From the NCBI GenBank assembly GCA_037043235.1, contig JAWRVZ010000039.1, forward strand, positions 4,695,501-4,759,500: DNA of 64,000 nucleotides, written 5' to 3'. The position numbers and the translations under genes are program-made. Below the pieces are notes generated by a model, which was not told the origin of the DNA, ran no database searches, and saw nothing but the letters and a program-made list of their open reading frames with translations. Shown here piece by piece: positions 14,401 to 24,988 of this stretch. Source of the DNA: Rhodeus uyekii (taxonomy: Eukaryota; Chordata; Actinopteri; Cypriniformes; Acheilognathidae). The stretch's first letter is position 1. Each line of letters starts with the position of its first letter.

Positions 14401-15459
14401 TTGACCAGGTAAGATTAAGCGGTGGACTTACCGAATAGCGCGGCCCGCTCGTCTGCCGTGATCTCTTTTCTGCCAGCAGATCTTTCACCGTGTGCTTGAC
14501 CCGGACTCCCTGATACACTCTTTTTGAGCATTCTGCAAAAGAAATAAATGAATAAATAAATACACAGAGACAGGAGTGTAAAGTACAAGGAAAAACACTT
14601 TCAAATGTGTGCTGATTAACTCTGGACGGCACACCATAAAGGAATGCACACAAATCATAAATACAGCATGCACTGAATATAAAACTGTTGATGATGTTCA
14701 GATTTGCCTAATAATTGCACATTTATTACTTCACTAACATCATTATTTATCCTCTGCAGCTTCATTTATGAGCAGGTACAGTATCTCCAGTCAGTTTTAT
14801 GGCATGCATCTATAACTGGCATGGAAATTATCTTTGGTTTTGGTCAATGCAAATTGCTCAGTTTACAAACACTAACTCTGTCCAGTTGAAACATCAGAAG
14901 GGGCCGATTATCATTTTATGTTTACATCAAATCTGCCATTATGACTCAAAACATCAGTGTGACGTGTCTCCCTAACCATTTGCATGTAGACTTTCTGTGC
15001 AAGTCGTGTATTTTATATTAACTTACATTTAATTTTTATTTCACAAAAATACAAATAGATGATTCCTGGGGAGCACAGATCCTAGTCAACAGAACAGTGT
15101 ATTTGCAATTTAAAATATCTGTGATAGGAAATTGCATGCAAAAATCATTGTAGTGTTATGTAAAAGACCCTAGCTTCATGAATTAAGTTCTGCTGGAACT
15201 TATTTAAGCATTGAAAGTGGTTGTGTCTGAAATATCACATTTATCCCACATAAAAAGCTTTTAAACAGGTTCAAAGTACACCGAGCCACGTCTATCATGA
15301 AGATTTCTTGTAATTAAGTAATCAGACTAGTTAATATTAGAGTTAAATATTAATTTTCAATCATTCCAAGATTAATCTGAACTTAAATATTAAACTGCAC
15401 AACAAAAAGCTACAGAGTACCAATAACAGGTAATAAAATAATACCTTACCAGTTTCCAT
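7479..15459 (-). CDS. pou2af2: POU class 2 homeobox associating factor 2 (C11orf53-like), 5 coding exons
   Basis: Coactivator (OCA-T1) of POU2F3 in mammalian tuft cells. Exons read on the minus strand: 15450-15459 (10 nt), 14432-14532, 9502-9541, 9084-9385, 7479-7874; total 849 nt, 282 aa, against roughly 288 aa in human. All introns are GT..AG with phases 1,0,1,0. The start is METE; exon 2 gives CSKRVYQGVRVKHTVKDLL and AEKRSRQTS, essentially identical to the human OCT-binding peptide. Exon 3 gives GVSSPPSPFVQMN (human SPFVQM). Exon 4 has YYGMRRSF and the DYRS...SLLPPYSSDP block, and exon 5 has RDSWEP, QSYSLHSLDE and the C-terminal SQYEVRRAF (human SYECRRAY). The start in the 10-nt exon is chosen because its phase and reading frame join exactly to exon 2. 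Intron 2 (4.9 kb) contains a large TCTA array; intron 3 is only 116 bp. Confidence 0.95.
7908..8090. repeat. Dispersed 'gggatagttcaccc' repeat copy in pou2af2 intron 4
   Basis: Starts with the terminal motif aaagggatagttcaccc and continues with the body usual in cyprinid genomes (gattctgtcatcatttattc). An internal inverted pair, aaaataagatattttgaa and its complement, lies at about 8008-8067. It begins about 33 bases inside the intron from the exon 5 acceptor. Other copies are at 16780 and 60848. Probably a non-autonomous DNA transposon. Confidence 0.65.
8300..8830. repeat. AT-rich low-complexity tract
   Basis: Runs of TA dinucleotides (8320-8335, 8783-8803) and A/T homopolymers within pou2af2 intron 4. 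No coding or element signature seen. Confidence 0.6.
9542..10415. other. Intron 2 of pou2af2, proximal to exon 3
   Basis: Non-coding intron sequence between exon 3 and the TCTA array. Several short open frames overlap each other on both strands and show no family resemblance. No repeat recognised. Confidence 0.5.
10417..11483. repeat. Long TCTA tetranucleotide array with interspersed variant units
   Basis: About 1.06 kb of (TCTA)n in pou2af2 intron 2. The perfect runs are repeatedly interrupted by a second motif, 'cagtattccatctgtttg', and by 'gctattctatctgtttg' and 'tatctaatgctatc', giving a loose higher-order structure. On the plus strand all three frames of TCTA are stop-free (Ser-Ile-Tyr-Leu), which creates a spurious open frame of more than 300 codons. 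The minus strand reads TAGA with TAG stops. Confidence 0.97.
11484..13860. other. Intron 2 of pou2af2, central part
   Basis: AT-rich intronic DNA with no recognised exon or element. A short cysteine-rich open frame at 12832-13017 has no clear splice context, and I do not regard it as a gene. Confidence 0.45.
13871..14230. other. GC-richer non-repetitive block in pou2af2 intron 2, possible regulatory element
   Basis: Between the AT-rich intron core and exon 2 (which starts 200 bases further on) lies about 350 bases of balanced composition without repeat signatures. Overlapping open frames on both strands mean coding frame is not informative. Its contrast with the surrounding intron suggests a conserved enhancer, but this is inference from composition only. 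Confidence 0.25.
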
Positions 15460-15685
15460 GATGCAGATACCTCAGCTGTAAGTGGCAGGAAATATCTATC
15501 CCAGTGAAACAACCGTGTCTACTCCCAAACTCCAGGTGAATTTGACCATTATACCCAAGACACGAAATCCAGCTCCGCTTTAGTGAACTATATTATAGAC
15601 GCTGATCAGAAGTCAGCTTTTGAAATGACCCTCACACATTTGTTTGCATGCAAATAACTGGCAGGACGTTTTCCAGCATTTGCAT
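14847..15685. promoter_or_regulatory. Cluster of four perfect octamer (OCT/POU) sites at the pou2af2 5' end
   Basis: ATGCAAAT occurs at 14847-14854 and 15648-15655, and its complement ATTTGCAT at 14978-14985 and 15678-15685. The first and third lie in intron 1; the other two lie 190-230 bases upstream of the start codon. The site at 15648 is embedded in a 12-bp perfect palindrome (15643-15654), which resembles composite POU dimer sites. The gene's product is itself a coactivator on octamer DNA, so feedback control by POU2F factors is a reasonable inference. Confidence 0.5.
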
Positions 15686-16469
15686 CAACTTTCTAGATTA
15701 GCGAGAACGGAGCACGAATGACACGCCATCATCATTGGCAACGTCAAGACTAACCTTTGCTGGTCATTTGGTGTTTCTATAGCCATGAAGTCGAGTAAGC
15801 ATGGTGTGAGCCTCATATACCTTTGCTTTGCATTATATCATCATTAAGGCTTTACCGGCAGTGTTTCACTTACAGTAATTACATTAGAAAATGATCTAAA
15901 ACCACTAAGGACAAACTTCACATTTATCCTATAGATGGCTTGATAGTTATAGATGTACAATGTTTTAGAACGAGGGAAGATCGGAAGCCTCATGCCTACG
16001 TACAATGAATTCAAAGGCCCTGGAGTTTGTACTGTTTCATGTAAGTTATTTTAGTGACTTTTTATGTTGGGACTGTGTAACTGCCAAAACAAGGATTAGT
16101 GTCCTGGTCCTATTAGTGACTCATGATTTCCAAAAAGCACACTTCTTCCTGTTTCTACATGGGTGCCAGGACATCATTTCATTTCTCACGCTAACTGTGT
16201 CCCTTAGAAATCTAATTTGGAAATGCGGTTGTAAATGATGTGTCATAAAAAAATATTTGGTTAACTACAACAAATAAAGACAGCTGATTATTTAGCTTGT
16301 GTCAGGTTGATAAGAAATCCATCAATTCATTTCAATATTCATGATCGAATGGATGCTTATTGCTTTCATACTACAAACCTGATTAAAACGAATACTGGTT
16401 CACTGTAAGAAAATGTTTCATACGGTATCAAACATTACAAGATGAACACATGAACAAAATGGATATAAA

Positions 16470-16735
16470 CCGCCATTCAATTCTCTAATGCTCACCAAAG
16501 CTGCATTTATTTGATCAGACATACAATAAAAACACATTTTTTTATTACACATTTTAAAATGTAATTTATTCCTGTGATGGTAAAGCTGAATTAATCCAGT
16601 CTTTAGTGTCACATGGTCCTTCAGAAAACATTATAACATGCTGATTTGCTGTTCAAGAAACATTATTATCAAGTAAAATCAATAAATCAAGCTGAGCTGC
16701 TTAAAATTGTAGTGGAAACTGTGAGATCAATGCAG
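16470..16735 (+). repeat. Abundant cyprinid dispersed repeat, copy 1
   Basis: Contains the diagnostic strings aaagctgcatttatttgatc, aaaatgtaatttattcctgt and ccagtctttagtgtcacatg. Recognisable relatives occur at 19190-19330, 37620-37910 (opposite strand), 50955-51260 and 52870-53075. The element class is not evident from the sequence. Confidence 0.65.
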
Positions 16736-16779
16736 TAACAGTAATGTGTGAGTGCATATATATGTACCATATTTGAATT

Positions 16780-16855
16780 TAAAGGGATAGTTCACCCAAA
16801 AATTAAGGAAATGATGATGTCATTTCAGTATTAACTTTTGCGTGAACTATCCCTT
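16780..16855. repeat. Short MITE remnant with 'gggatagttcaccc' inverted termini
   Basis: aaagggatagttcaccc at the left and gtgaactatccctt at the right form terminal inverted repeats around about 45 bases. This is an internally deleted copy of the repeat seen at 7908. Confidence 0.65.
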
Positions 16856-19800
16856 CACCCAAAGACCTGTAACAGAGGGAAACTATAATGTAAATATGTA
16901 TACACACACACACACATTTATGGTTTAAAGTGACTAAAGGTTACATATTAGCTTTTTTAACATCTCTGTGAATTTGTACGTCATAAAGGCTGACAAGTCA
17001 AAAAACAAACAAAAAAACAATGATCGATATGGTGATACACAGTCAGACAAATGTCATTTCATTTATCTAGTGCAACTTGTTTAAACAGCATTCCACACAG
17101 TTATAACTTGGCACTCACACAGATACTCTGTGTGCAAATGGTTATAGGGAAACATATGTCTGACAGGTCACCAATTTTCGTGACATCAATTTTGCTCACT
17201 TTGGTAAATGCCAACCTCCGAACTGAACACGAAAATCACAAAGTAATTACTGAGGGTACATATAAATATGATAAAACATGCTAAAAATCACTTGGACACT
17301 CACTAAAAACATTTAATCAAATTACACACAAGAACGTTAATTATAGAAGAGCATGAAACTCTAATAATTAACATGCATGAATGTGTTATGCACAGTTTAT
17401 AATGTGAAAAGTCACAAGATATGGCAGTTGTTTTACTAACAATACAGGACTTTTTTATTGCTCACTGCTAAATATATAAAAAAATGCAAATCTGACTCTG
17501 CCAGACTGTGAGAGACTTCCAAAGAAAGGTCACAGGTCAATCACTTCTGGAAACTGAGATAAGATTCGATCTTTTATTTTAGGATTTTGACGCAGGGACT
17601 TAAATTTGCTCACTGTAGCGGATGGATCCCCTACCTTTTCGCTATTTACTGTTTTTATCAGACACGAATCAGTGTATCTGTGCTGTACACAAGTCAGTCA
17701 AACAAATTATGTTCAAAGAACATAAAGAATTTTTTGGACAATGAATAAGGTCCCGTGAAGTTTCTTTTTTTATTATGTGATTCTAATGATCTGTTGGGTT
17801 ATCTGACTGACACATTTGTAAGCATAATATCTATAACTAATATCCATAATATAAAACTTAAATATTGACAAACGCTCTTAGTATGTTCAGTTCTTTTCGA
17901 ATGTATCTGCATGGAATTATAATCATACAAAGAAAATCTAAATTTTCGTTTTTGCTTTAACAAAACTGCTCTATAATTTGATAAATGAGTGATTCGTGCT
18001 AAATGATATGTGCGAAATTTCCATTAACTTATAGAAAATTACAACAGGTGACTGAATACAATTCTTAGATTCAAAGAGATAAAAAAAAAAAAAAACACAA
18101 TTCAACAGGTGTTGTCATACCTTTAAAAATCTGTCAATGCGTGCTACAGTATGTAAATTCACTTCCCCACAACCAACTTCTGATTAAATTTGTGATCAAT
18201 TCTGTCCTCTAGTGGACATTAGTAGAAAACATTTCAAAACGTTTCTCACTTTTAACTCTTGAATGACAGGGCCAGGGTCCCACTGTGCAGAGAATTCTTT
18301 AAAGAAATCATTAATTAAAACACACACACACACAAATTACATTAAATAACTTCATTGACTAAATAAATTTGAAAAAATATAATGGGTTTATTTTTAATCT
18401 GGACAACACATTTCTTATTGAGAATATGTAAAAAGCACACTTCAAAAGCTAAAAGCTTATCGTATTACTTGATTATATTTTTGTTAAATGCTGCAGTATG
18501 AGCTAACAATTTCAATTTCATGATTTTTGATGTTATTCCTTTACACACGTTGTTCAAAATCAGAGCCATTTATGCCAGACAATTGGATAACAATTTGACA
18601 CAGACATCCTAGACCCATTAAAGTGGCCAACAGAATGAATTATAACAGGTGATAGTTTGATTAATGATTCTAATGAGCTCTCAAGCTGGATTAAAAAAAA
18701 AAAACACTGTAAAAAATAAGATAATGATGCTGACACCTTTCTCTGGTCATTCTTATTATGTACACAATATCATGCATGGTAGAAGGTGAAATACCGAAAG
18801 TATTTGCACACTTTCAGAAATGTGATTTTTGAATTGATTGTCAATTCTCTGATATTTGGCACAAAGTGATGAGTAATGACCCATCTGGACTTTTACACTC
18901 AATCACGACACCCTCACCGAGAACCAGTTAACCTGCTTATTCTGGACTGTTTCAAAAGAGTTTTTCACTCTTGTTTGGCCTCTGTTCCAAAGTTTTTGGA
19001 ATGTATCACAGCTATCAAAATCAACTTATTTTTATTTAGAAAAGTACACTTCAGTTGGTCAGTAAAAACTTTGAAAATCTTTTCTTTGTAGTTTTATTTT
19101 TTCAGTTAAATAAAAGGATAAAGAGAATGAATGAATTCTTTATTTGGATTGCATCTGACAAAATGTCCTGCCATTTCTGGATTTGGGGTTGCAATAAAAA
19201 ATTACAACCCCAAATAAAAATGATCAAAATTCTTTCAAAAAATAGCAATATTGTGAAATATTATTACAATGTAAAATAATTGTTGAATAAAATTTAAAAT
19301 GTAATTTATTCCTGTGGGGAAAAAACATTATTTATTATTCCCAATCTTTTGATGGTTTAAATGGTCCAAATAAGGGCATCTTTTAGAAACTCTCTCACAC
19401 ACACACACAAATAAATTCTCACAGGCATATATCTATAAAAGGAGAAACTCCATTTATAATGGTCTCATCTCATTAAGGATATGTAGTGATAAATGTGTGC
19501 TGAAGTTTGTGATTATGCATGTCATTAAACAGTGTGTTTGATCTCTGTAGATTGCAGGGAAATGATCTGGAATCCTTTATTTGCTCTGTCACCGTGAGCA
19601 GTGGCTCGTCTTATCAAAGGAACATTCTCTTGGCTCACTCAAAGGAATTTTCCAGCACTCTGCGTAAAGAGCTTTGCCTTCGTGGTGCGTTTGGATCTCA
19701 CTTAGCCTACTGTATATCTAGAGTAAAACTGGCTGTGATTACTTCTATAAAGTGGTTATATAGTTCTCTACAATGACTCAAGAGTTCCAGTAAGGAAATG

Positions 19801-22499
19801 TAATAAAATAATGTGTTTTGATGTGTAGCCCATGTGAGAGGAACAACTTGCACAATGTGTTTTATGATGTTGCTATATGTACCTGTATATTAAACATGCC
19901 TAGAGGCTGTTAGATTATAAATGTAGCAATATCACAAGAACAAGAGTGCTATTGTTCAGAATATCAACCGCCGTGGGCTACAGGCGCTAGGCCGCAGGTT
20001 AACAAAAAAACAGCACAGTTGCGAGTGGGCTTGTGCACAACAGTTCAATAAGTTGATACTGAGTAACTTCCGTTTTAGACGGAGACTGTTTGTCTGTTTT
20101 GTGTTAAAGTAAAGCACATTAAAATAAAGCAACAACTTTTAGTGTCTCCAAGACTGGTGTCGAATTTGAATCGAATCAAATCAGTTGAATGAGTGAATGC
20201 ATGACAATCTCAAAGAGTAAAATGGCTAATAAATCATATTAAATTATGTTCTTTGAAAATGTTAAAATGCAGAATGTTTTCAGTGATGGCTAGGTTTAGG
20301 GGTATGTTTATGGTTGAGGGATAGATTATGTGAATTGTACAATCTCCACATAATTTATATACTGAACTGTCACAGGCAACCGGAATGGTAAATTTCAGTT
20401 TTATCTTCACTTGCATTTGAGATTAAAACATTCTTAGCATTCCAAACTTTCTTAGACTGTATAATATCATATGTCCATATTCAAATTATTTGTGTACAGA
20501 AGTACGTTGAGTGTTTCAGAATATGCAGGAATCCTTCACTACAAAGTTTACTGTGTAAAACATGAACATGCAACATCTCCGTGCACTCAGAATAAAACAA
20601 TAAAAAGTTGAGAAATGAACTACAAATGGAATTTTAGCAGAAGAAAAATCATAAACGTTCTAGGAGTGTTTTAAATTGCATAAAGTGTGAGAGATGTCTT
20701 TATTAGCAAATACATTTATATCAATTTCAAATGACTCTATAATGTGTTTTCATACACACTCTTTCAATTAGAGCTGCAAAATAAGAGGGGTCCTGTTGTT
20801 TTATGCCTTTATTTCATTTGTGTGTTGTTTACAAGGCAACAAGCAAACATCTTTTATTCGACAGAGTGAAGCAATTGTTGAGCATATTCTTGCTGTTCAA
20901 TATTAAATAGGTAAAAACTGACTAAACGCAATTTGAATGTCTTTGCTATACATTTCTTATGTTCCATAATGATGAACAATGACCAAGGTATTTGAATGTT
21001 TTGTGAAAAAACTTTGTGCATTAATACGCAAACACACAAAATCTGCATCCACTCAAAGGAAAATAAATACCAGGACAAGAGCAAATCCTTAAAACCTGAT
21101 CAAAGACTGACCGTTCACTCCTCTCAAAAAGAAAAACAGTGTTTTCTAGCCAATGGAAATCGCCACGTTAATGTGCACATGCATTGTACTGTATTAAATA
21201 TAAGTAAATACATAAACACTAAAACTGTAAGGTTTAAAAGTATCTTTCCTGGTCACATGCACATATATATTTCATGTTAGGTGACCTTAAAAATGCATGT
21301 GAAAGAGTATAATTCAAAAAGAATAATTCTCATTAATGGAATTTGATAAAGTAATGACTTTGTCAACACAGGCAAGAACTGAGCTTATAAACCATTTTTA
21401 TTGTGCAATCATAAAAGAGAAAGCAAAGCCAAAATCATCATCAGGATTTTCCAGACGTCTGTGCAAGAAGTATTATTTAATGGGATTGTTGCAAAGCTGA
21501 GTCTTATTCTTGAAGTGTTTGCAAGTAAATCTTTTCTTCTGGCAGATTTAGAATAGCATAATGTCTTTAAGGATTTACATACAGCTTCGGAGCTGTGAAG
21601 AATTACAAAAATAAATGTGCGCAGTAACTTATGATGATGTGAAGACACTGAACAGACACTTTTATGCAAATTTGACACTGTCTCTTTAAGACACATGGAC
21701 AGTGTTGTAAATCATAAAGGCTGTTGGTCAATGAGAAAGACATACTTACAGATAACAACAGCTTGGAAATTAATTTAACTGATTGAGCTGTTAAAGTTAT
21801 TGCCACAAGGCTTGCAGAAGTAATTCCAAACTATTTTTCCACCAAAAGACTAATCAGGCCATAATGGTTAAGTTTACTGAGGTCAGAACATCTTTAAAGA
21901 GTCATCTCATTTGCACAAGTATAAATGGGATAAAAGCAATGGTTGATTTATAATCTGTTAAATAATATATTTTTAAACATACACGATGCAGTCCCCTGTA
22001 CTCTACAAAAAATAGGTGCTCCATTTGCTCTATTAAAGCAAATTTATTCTGTAATTTGTCCACTTTTGCGTCACAGATTGAGTATAAGTATATTAATATT
22101 GTGCATTTTATTTTTCCCGCTAATTAGTTAGAAACTTTCAAATGCTGCATATTAAAATGCTCCCTTTGATATTAAACTTGCAGGAGCATGTGGAAAGGTG
22201 CTCTGATTCAATTGATTTTCCATACTCCCTTTTCCTGGGATTAACCAGAGTTATAATGGGAAACTCAACGCCCAGCTTATACCTTTCATCAGCATCGGTC
22301 TGCCTGCCAGCATTGGCTGATGGTAAGCTATCTTCACTGCCTCCCTTCTAAACTGAAGCTATGATGCAATATTTCCACAATTAACATCATACTTTACTTT
22401 TCCAAGGGTAAAATTATTTCTGTTATTATTTCATGCACACTTCTGTATGATTTCACAAAAGATGCGCATCATGGGGGATGATATCTGTATAATTATATT

Positions 22500-23089
22500 C
22501 AGTGTTGGGGAAAGTAATGCATAATGTTACCATACTCCCTAAAAAGTAATGAATTCCGTCACTTTTTATGGAAAATAATGTGTTAAGTTACTTTTTTATT
22601 CTTTTTCTCACCTGGGCTGGGATTGCTTGTTTGATTTTTTTAATAAAAAATAATATTTTTCATAGTTATATTTTTTGCAAATGTAAAAGCCCTTTCACAC
22701 CAAAAGTGAAACAGGCTGAAGGAAAAACAAATTCAAACCTGTACAGTAGAGGGCGCAGCTCAAGCTTTCAAATGTACTGACATTCACATGGATTTCTTAC
22801 AAATTTTTGCATAGTATGGTTGTATCTGACCATCAAAGGTCAGCAGCAAAAACGTTGGTCCATAAAGTGAGATTAAAAACATCAATAATTTTTGTGTTAG
22901 TTAGCCTATTGCATGTTTGTGTATTATTTAAAATTTGCATTCCATGTGTTTATTTACTTTGAAGAATTTTGAATCTGTTTATGTGCAATTGAAAAGAGTA
23001 AATGCATGTTCACATTCAGTCTAAATCTACAATAACCATCATGTTCACACAGTGCACTCGCATTACTTGTAATGCGTTACCCCTAACTG
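22500..23089. repeat. Non-autonomous DNA transposon with 'cagtgttgggg' termini
   Basis: The left end (cagtgttggggaaagtaatg) and right end (gtaatgcgttacccctaactg) are inverted versions of each other with a short loss at the right. This matches a very common fish repeat rich in 'agtaatgcgttac' motifs. No clear target duplication remains. An unrelated stretch with AT-rich runs lies in the middle. Confidence 0.55.
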
Positions 23090-23424
23090 ATCCTGTTAAA
23101 GCCAATGAAGTAGAAGTTAAGTTTGGAGTATATCGTTTTTTGTTGTTTCCAATATTTAGATTGGCACATTCGATGTCATCCCGAGGTATGGACGTGTTTA
23201 GACCATTTGCGTCTCTACAAGTGTAAGTCAAAAGGTTTGACCGAAGGAGGAGTTTTTGTATCGTCATCTAATTGAACTACTAACGACTATCTGAAGTCGG
23301 ACGAAGCTCATTCGTGAAAGTTTCGTTTGATGGATTTACTGTGTATTATTGCTTTTATTGAGTTCGAAGGACTACAAACCCGCACGTGTAAACAAAGAGG
23401 ATATAGCGCGCACAAACGTCAAAG

Positions 23425-23619
23425 CAGTGTTGCCAGATTGGACTGAAGATTTCCAGCCCAACTACAGCATAAAACCCGGTATTTGAAAAAATACCAGCCC
23501 AAGACGTTAGAGACGGTTGTTTTAATGAAATTTATATGCATTCATTTGAAATTTGGGCGGGTTTTTATGCATCAAAAACCAGCCCAATTTTTATCAACCA
23601 GCCAACACTGGCAACACTG
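23425..23619. mobile_element. hAT-like MITE with perfect 8-bp target-site duplication
   Basis: Terminal inverted repeats cagtgttgccag / ctggcaacactg enclose 195 bp. Both ends are flanked by the same 8 bases, cgtcaaag (23417-23424 and 23620-23627). An 8-bp duplication with CAGTG..CACTG ends is the hallmark of hAT insertion. There is no open frame, so it was mobilised in trans. Its right end is included in the 49-bp repeat that also lies at the far side of the neighbouring provirus. Confidence 0.85.
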
Positions 23620-23647
23620 CGTCAAAGTCTTCACTATATCTTGAATG
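23599..23647 (+). repeat. 49-bp direct repeat flanking the provirus, left copy
   Basis: Identical over 49 bases to 28395-28443. It consists of the last 21 bases of the hAT-like MITE, its 8-bp target duplication and 20 further bases ending in cttgaatg. The env remnant of the provirus starts immediately after it. Confidence 0.95.
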
Positions 23648-23951
23648 ACAATACAGGGATAACCATCGTGATGAGTGGTGTGACCCAGCCAAACAAGTTA
23701 TGCATAAAACCCCAGCCCCAGTCTTTGTCTCTTGTCTCATCTTCATACAGTTTGTGCGCGGTCTTTTTCATTTCCTCAACAGCATGACCCACAGCTCCTT
23801 CCTCTTCATCTTCAGCCGGGACAAAGGTGCAGCACTGATCCCCCACCATGGCACAGACTCCTCCTTTGTCAGCTAACAACATGTCCAGTGCCAGGCGGTT
23901 TTGTATGGTCATCAGGCGCAGGGCACCTAATTCCTTCCTTACACCGGCCAT
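23637..23951 (-). pseudogene. env: Retroviral env remnant, transmembrane subunit
   Basis: Contains the heptad region LQ/IQNRLALDMLLADKGG followed by CAMVGDQCC, the CX6CC motif of gammaretrovirus-type transmembrane subunits, then a hydrophobic segment (LFGWVTPLITMVIPVL). The frame runs into the 49-bp flanking repeat and ends there. The membrane anchor end, cytoplasmic tail and 3' LTR are missing. Confidence 0.85.
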
Positions 23952-24158
23952 TCCATCCGTGGTGTCGTTGACAAACTTAGCAAGTCAGTAATGCAGTACC
24001 TCGATGTGTTTCCATTGTTGCACAGTTCCCATGGGGGAGAACATGGAGGTCCACCACCGCTGCCAACGAGTGGTCAGTCGATGTTCGTCGGGAACCTCAT
24101 CCAGTGGGATGTCTCTTTGATGACGTCGCGTGGGTCGATGCTGGTCGATTCTCTATTA

Positions 24159-24467
24159 TTATTGCTTTACACTGGTCACGTCTAATCCTTCCTCTTGGGT
24201 GTGTGGCTTTGGGCTGGGGTACCAGGCCCAGTCGTATCCCCGTGGCCAGTCATATCTCATTACACAAGTCTCGGTTAAAGTTGATTGGTCGAGCACAGGC
24301 ATTGAAACACTTACAACAGATGACATCACTTGTTGACATACATAGCAGGACTCATTCGTGTGCATTCTAGCGGTAAAATTAGCATACTGCCAAAACGTAT
24401 TATCAGTAGGTGTCACAGAAAAGGTGGCTGGTATAATACACCAGAGAAATAAACAACACGCATGCAT
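24159..24467 (-). pseudogene. env: Retroviral env remnant, surface-subunit N-terminus
   Basis: The open frame starts with a hydrophobic leader (LFLWCIIPATFSVTP) and contains NESCYVC, a cysteine pair typical of surface subunits. It stops after 102 codons. Most of the surface subunit after it is deleted. Identification rests on position between integrase and the transmembrane fragment. Confidence 0.6.
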
Positions 24468-24710
24468 TCTGAATCAGAGCAGTAATAACAACAATGATAA
24501 TGAAAAGTACAATGTAATGCTAAAATGTCGACAAAGCAATAATGATTAAAGGATATGGTGCTGCCGTGTTATGTCATACAGCAGTGCTGCGTGTTCAGCT
24601 CCCGTCTACTGATGCAATAACAGATGGTCAGCAAAATAAAAGAAACAGTTGTGGGCAGATAGGTCGTGGTCAGTCCTCAGTCAGTCCAGTATTCGCGCAA
24701 CACCCCAGCC

Positions 24711-24896
24711 GCTCCGTCCCTTGACGCGGCAGTGACCCCTCTTTGACAGTTCCTACCCCAAGAGGCCTGAGCCCCTCCGTCCCTTGACGCAGTAGTGAAC
24801 TCTCTTGGACAGGTCCCACCCAAGTGGCCCCTGGTGTGTCTCCCCGTCCCTTGACGATTGCAGTGACCTTTACAGTCCTACAAAGGAGACCTCAGG
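24711..24896. repeat. Three imperfect tandem units in the pol-env junction of the provirus
   Basis: The string 'cgtcccttgacg' recurs at about 24715, 24777 and 24845, each followed by a CAGTGACC/AGTGAAC-like block. This gives units of about 60-68 bp. Confidence 0.75.
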
Positions 24897-24988
24897 AAAC
24901 AGGTGTCTCTAACGAACCTAGAAAGACAAAATTAGTAATCACAGTACCTATAGCCTCCCTCTCCTCCCGGCGTAACACAAAGACCAGT

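Larger units (their letters stand above)
15700..22499. other. Intergenic region with dispersed repeats only
   Basis: No exon with family resemblance was found on either strand. Contents: a dispersed fish repeat at 16470-16735 with a partial copy at 19190-19330, a 76-bp internally deleted inverted-terminal-repeat remnant at 16780-16855, short CA runs (16900-16917, 18319-18334, 19392-19409) and an A-run at about 18080. The rest is AT-rich sequence in which I see nothing. Confidence 0.5.

Noticed and set aside
15700..22499. Search for a miR-34b/c or BTG4-like neighbour, expected from mammalian synteny near POU2AF genes
   Set aside because: No mature miR-34 seed context (ggcagtg with the usual flank) or BTG-domain exon was found in this interval.
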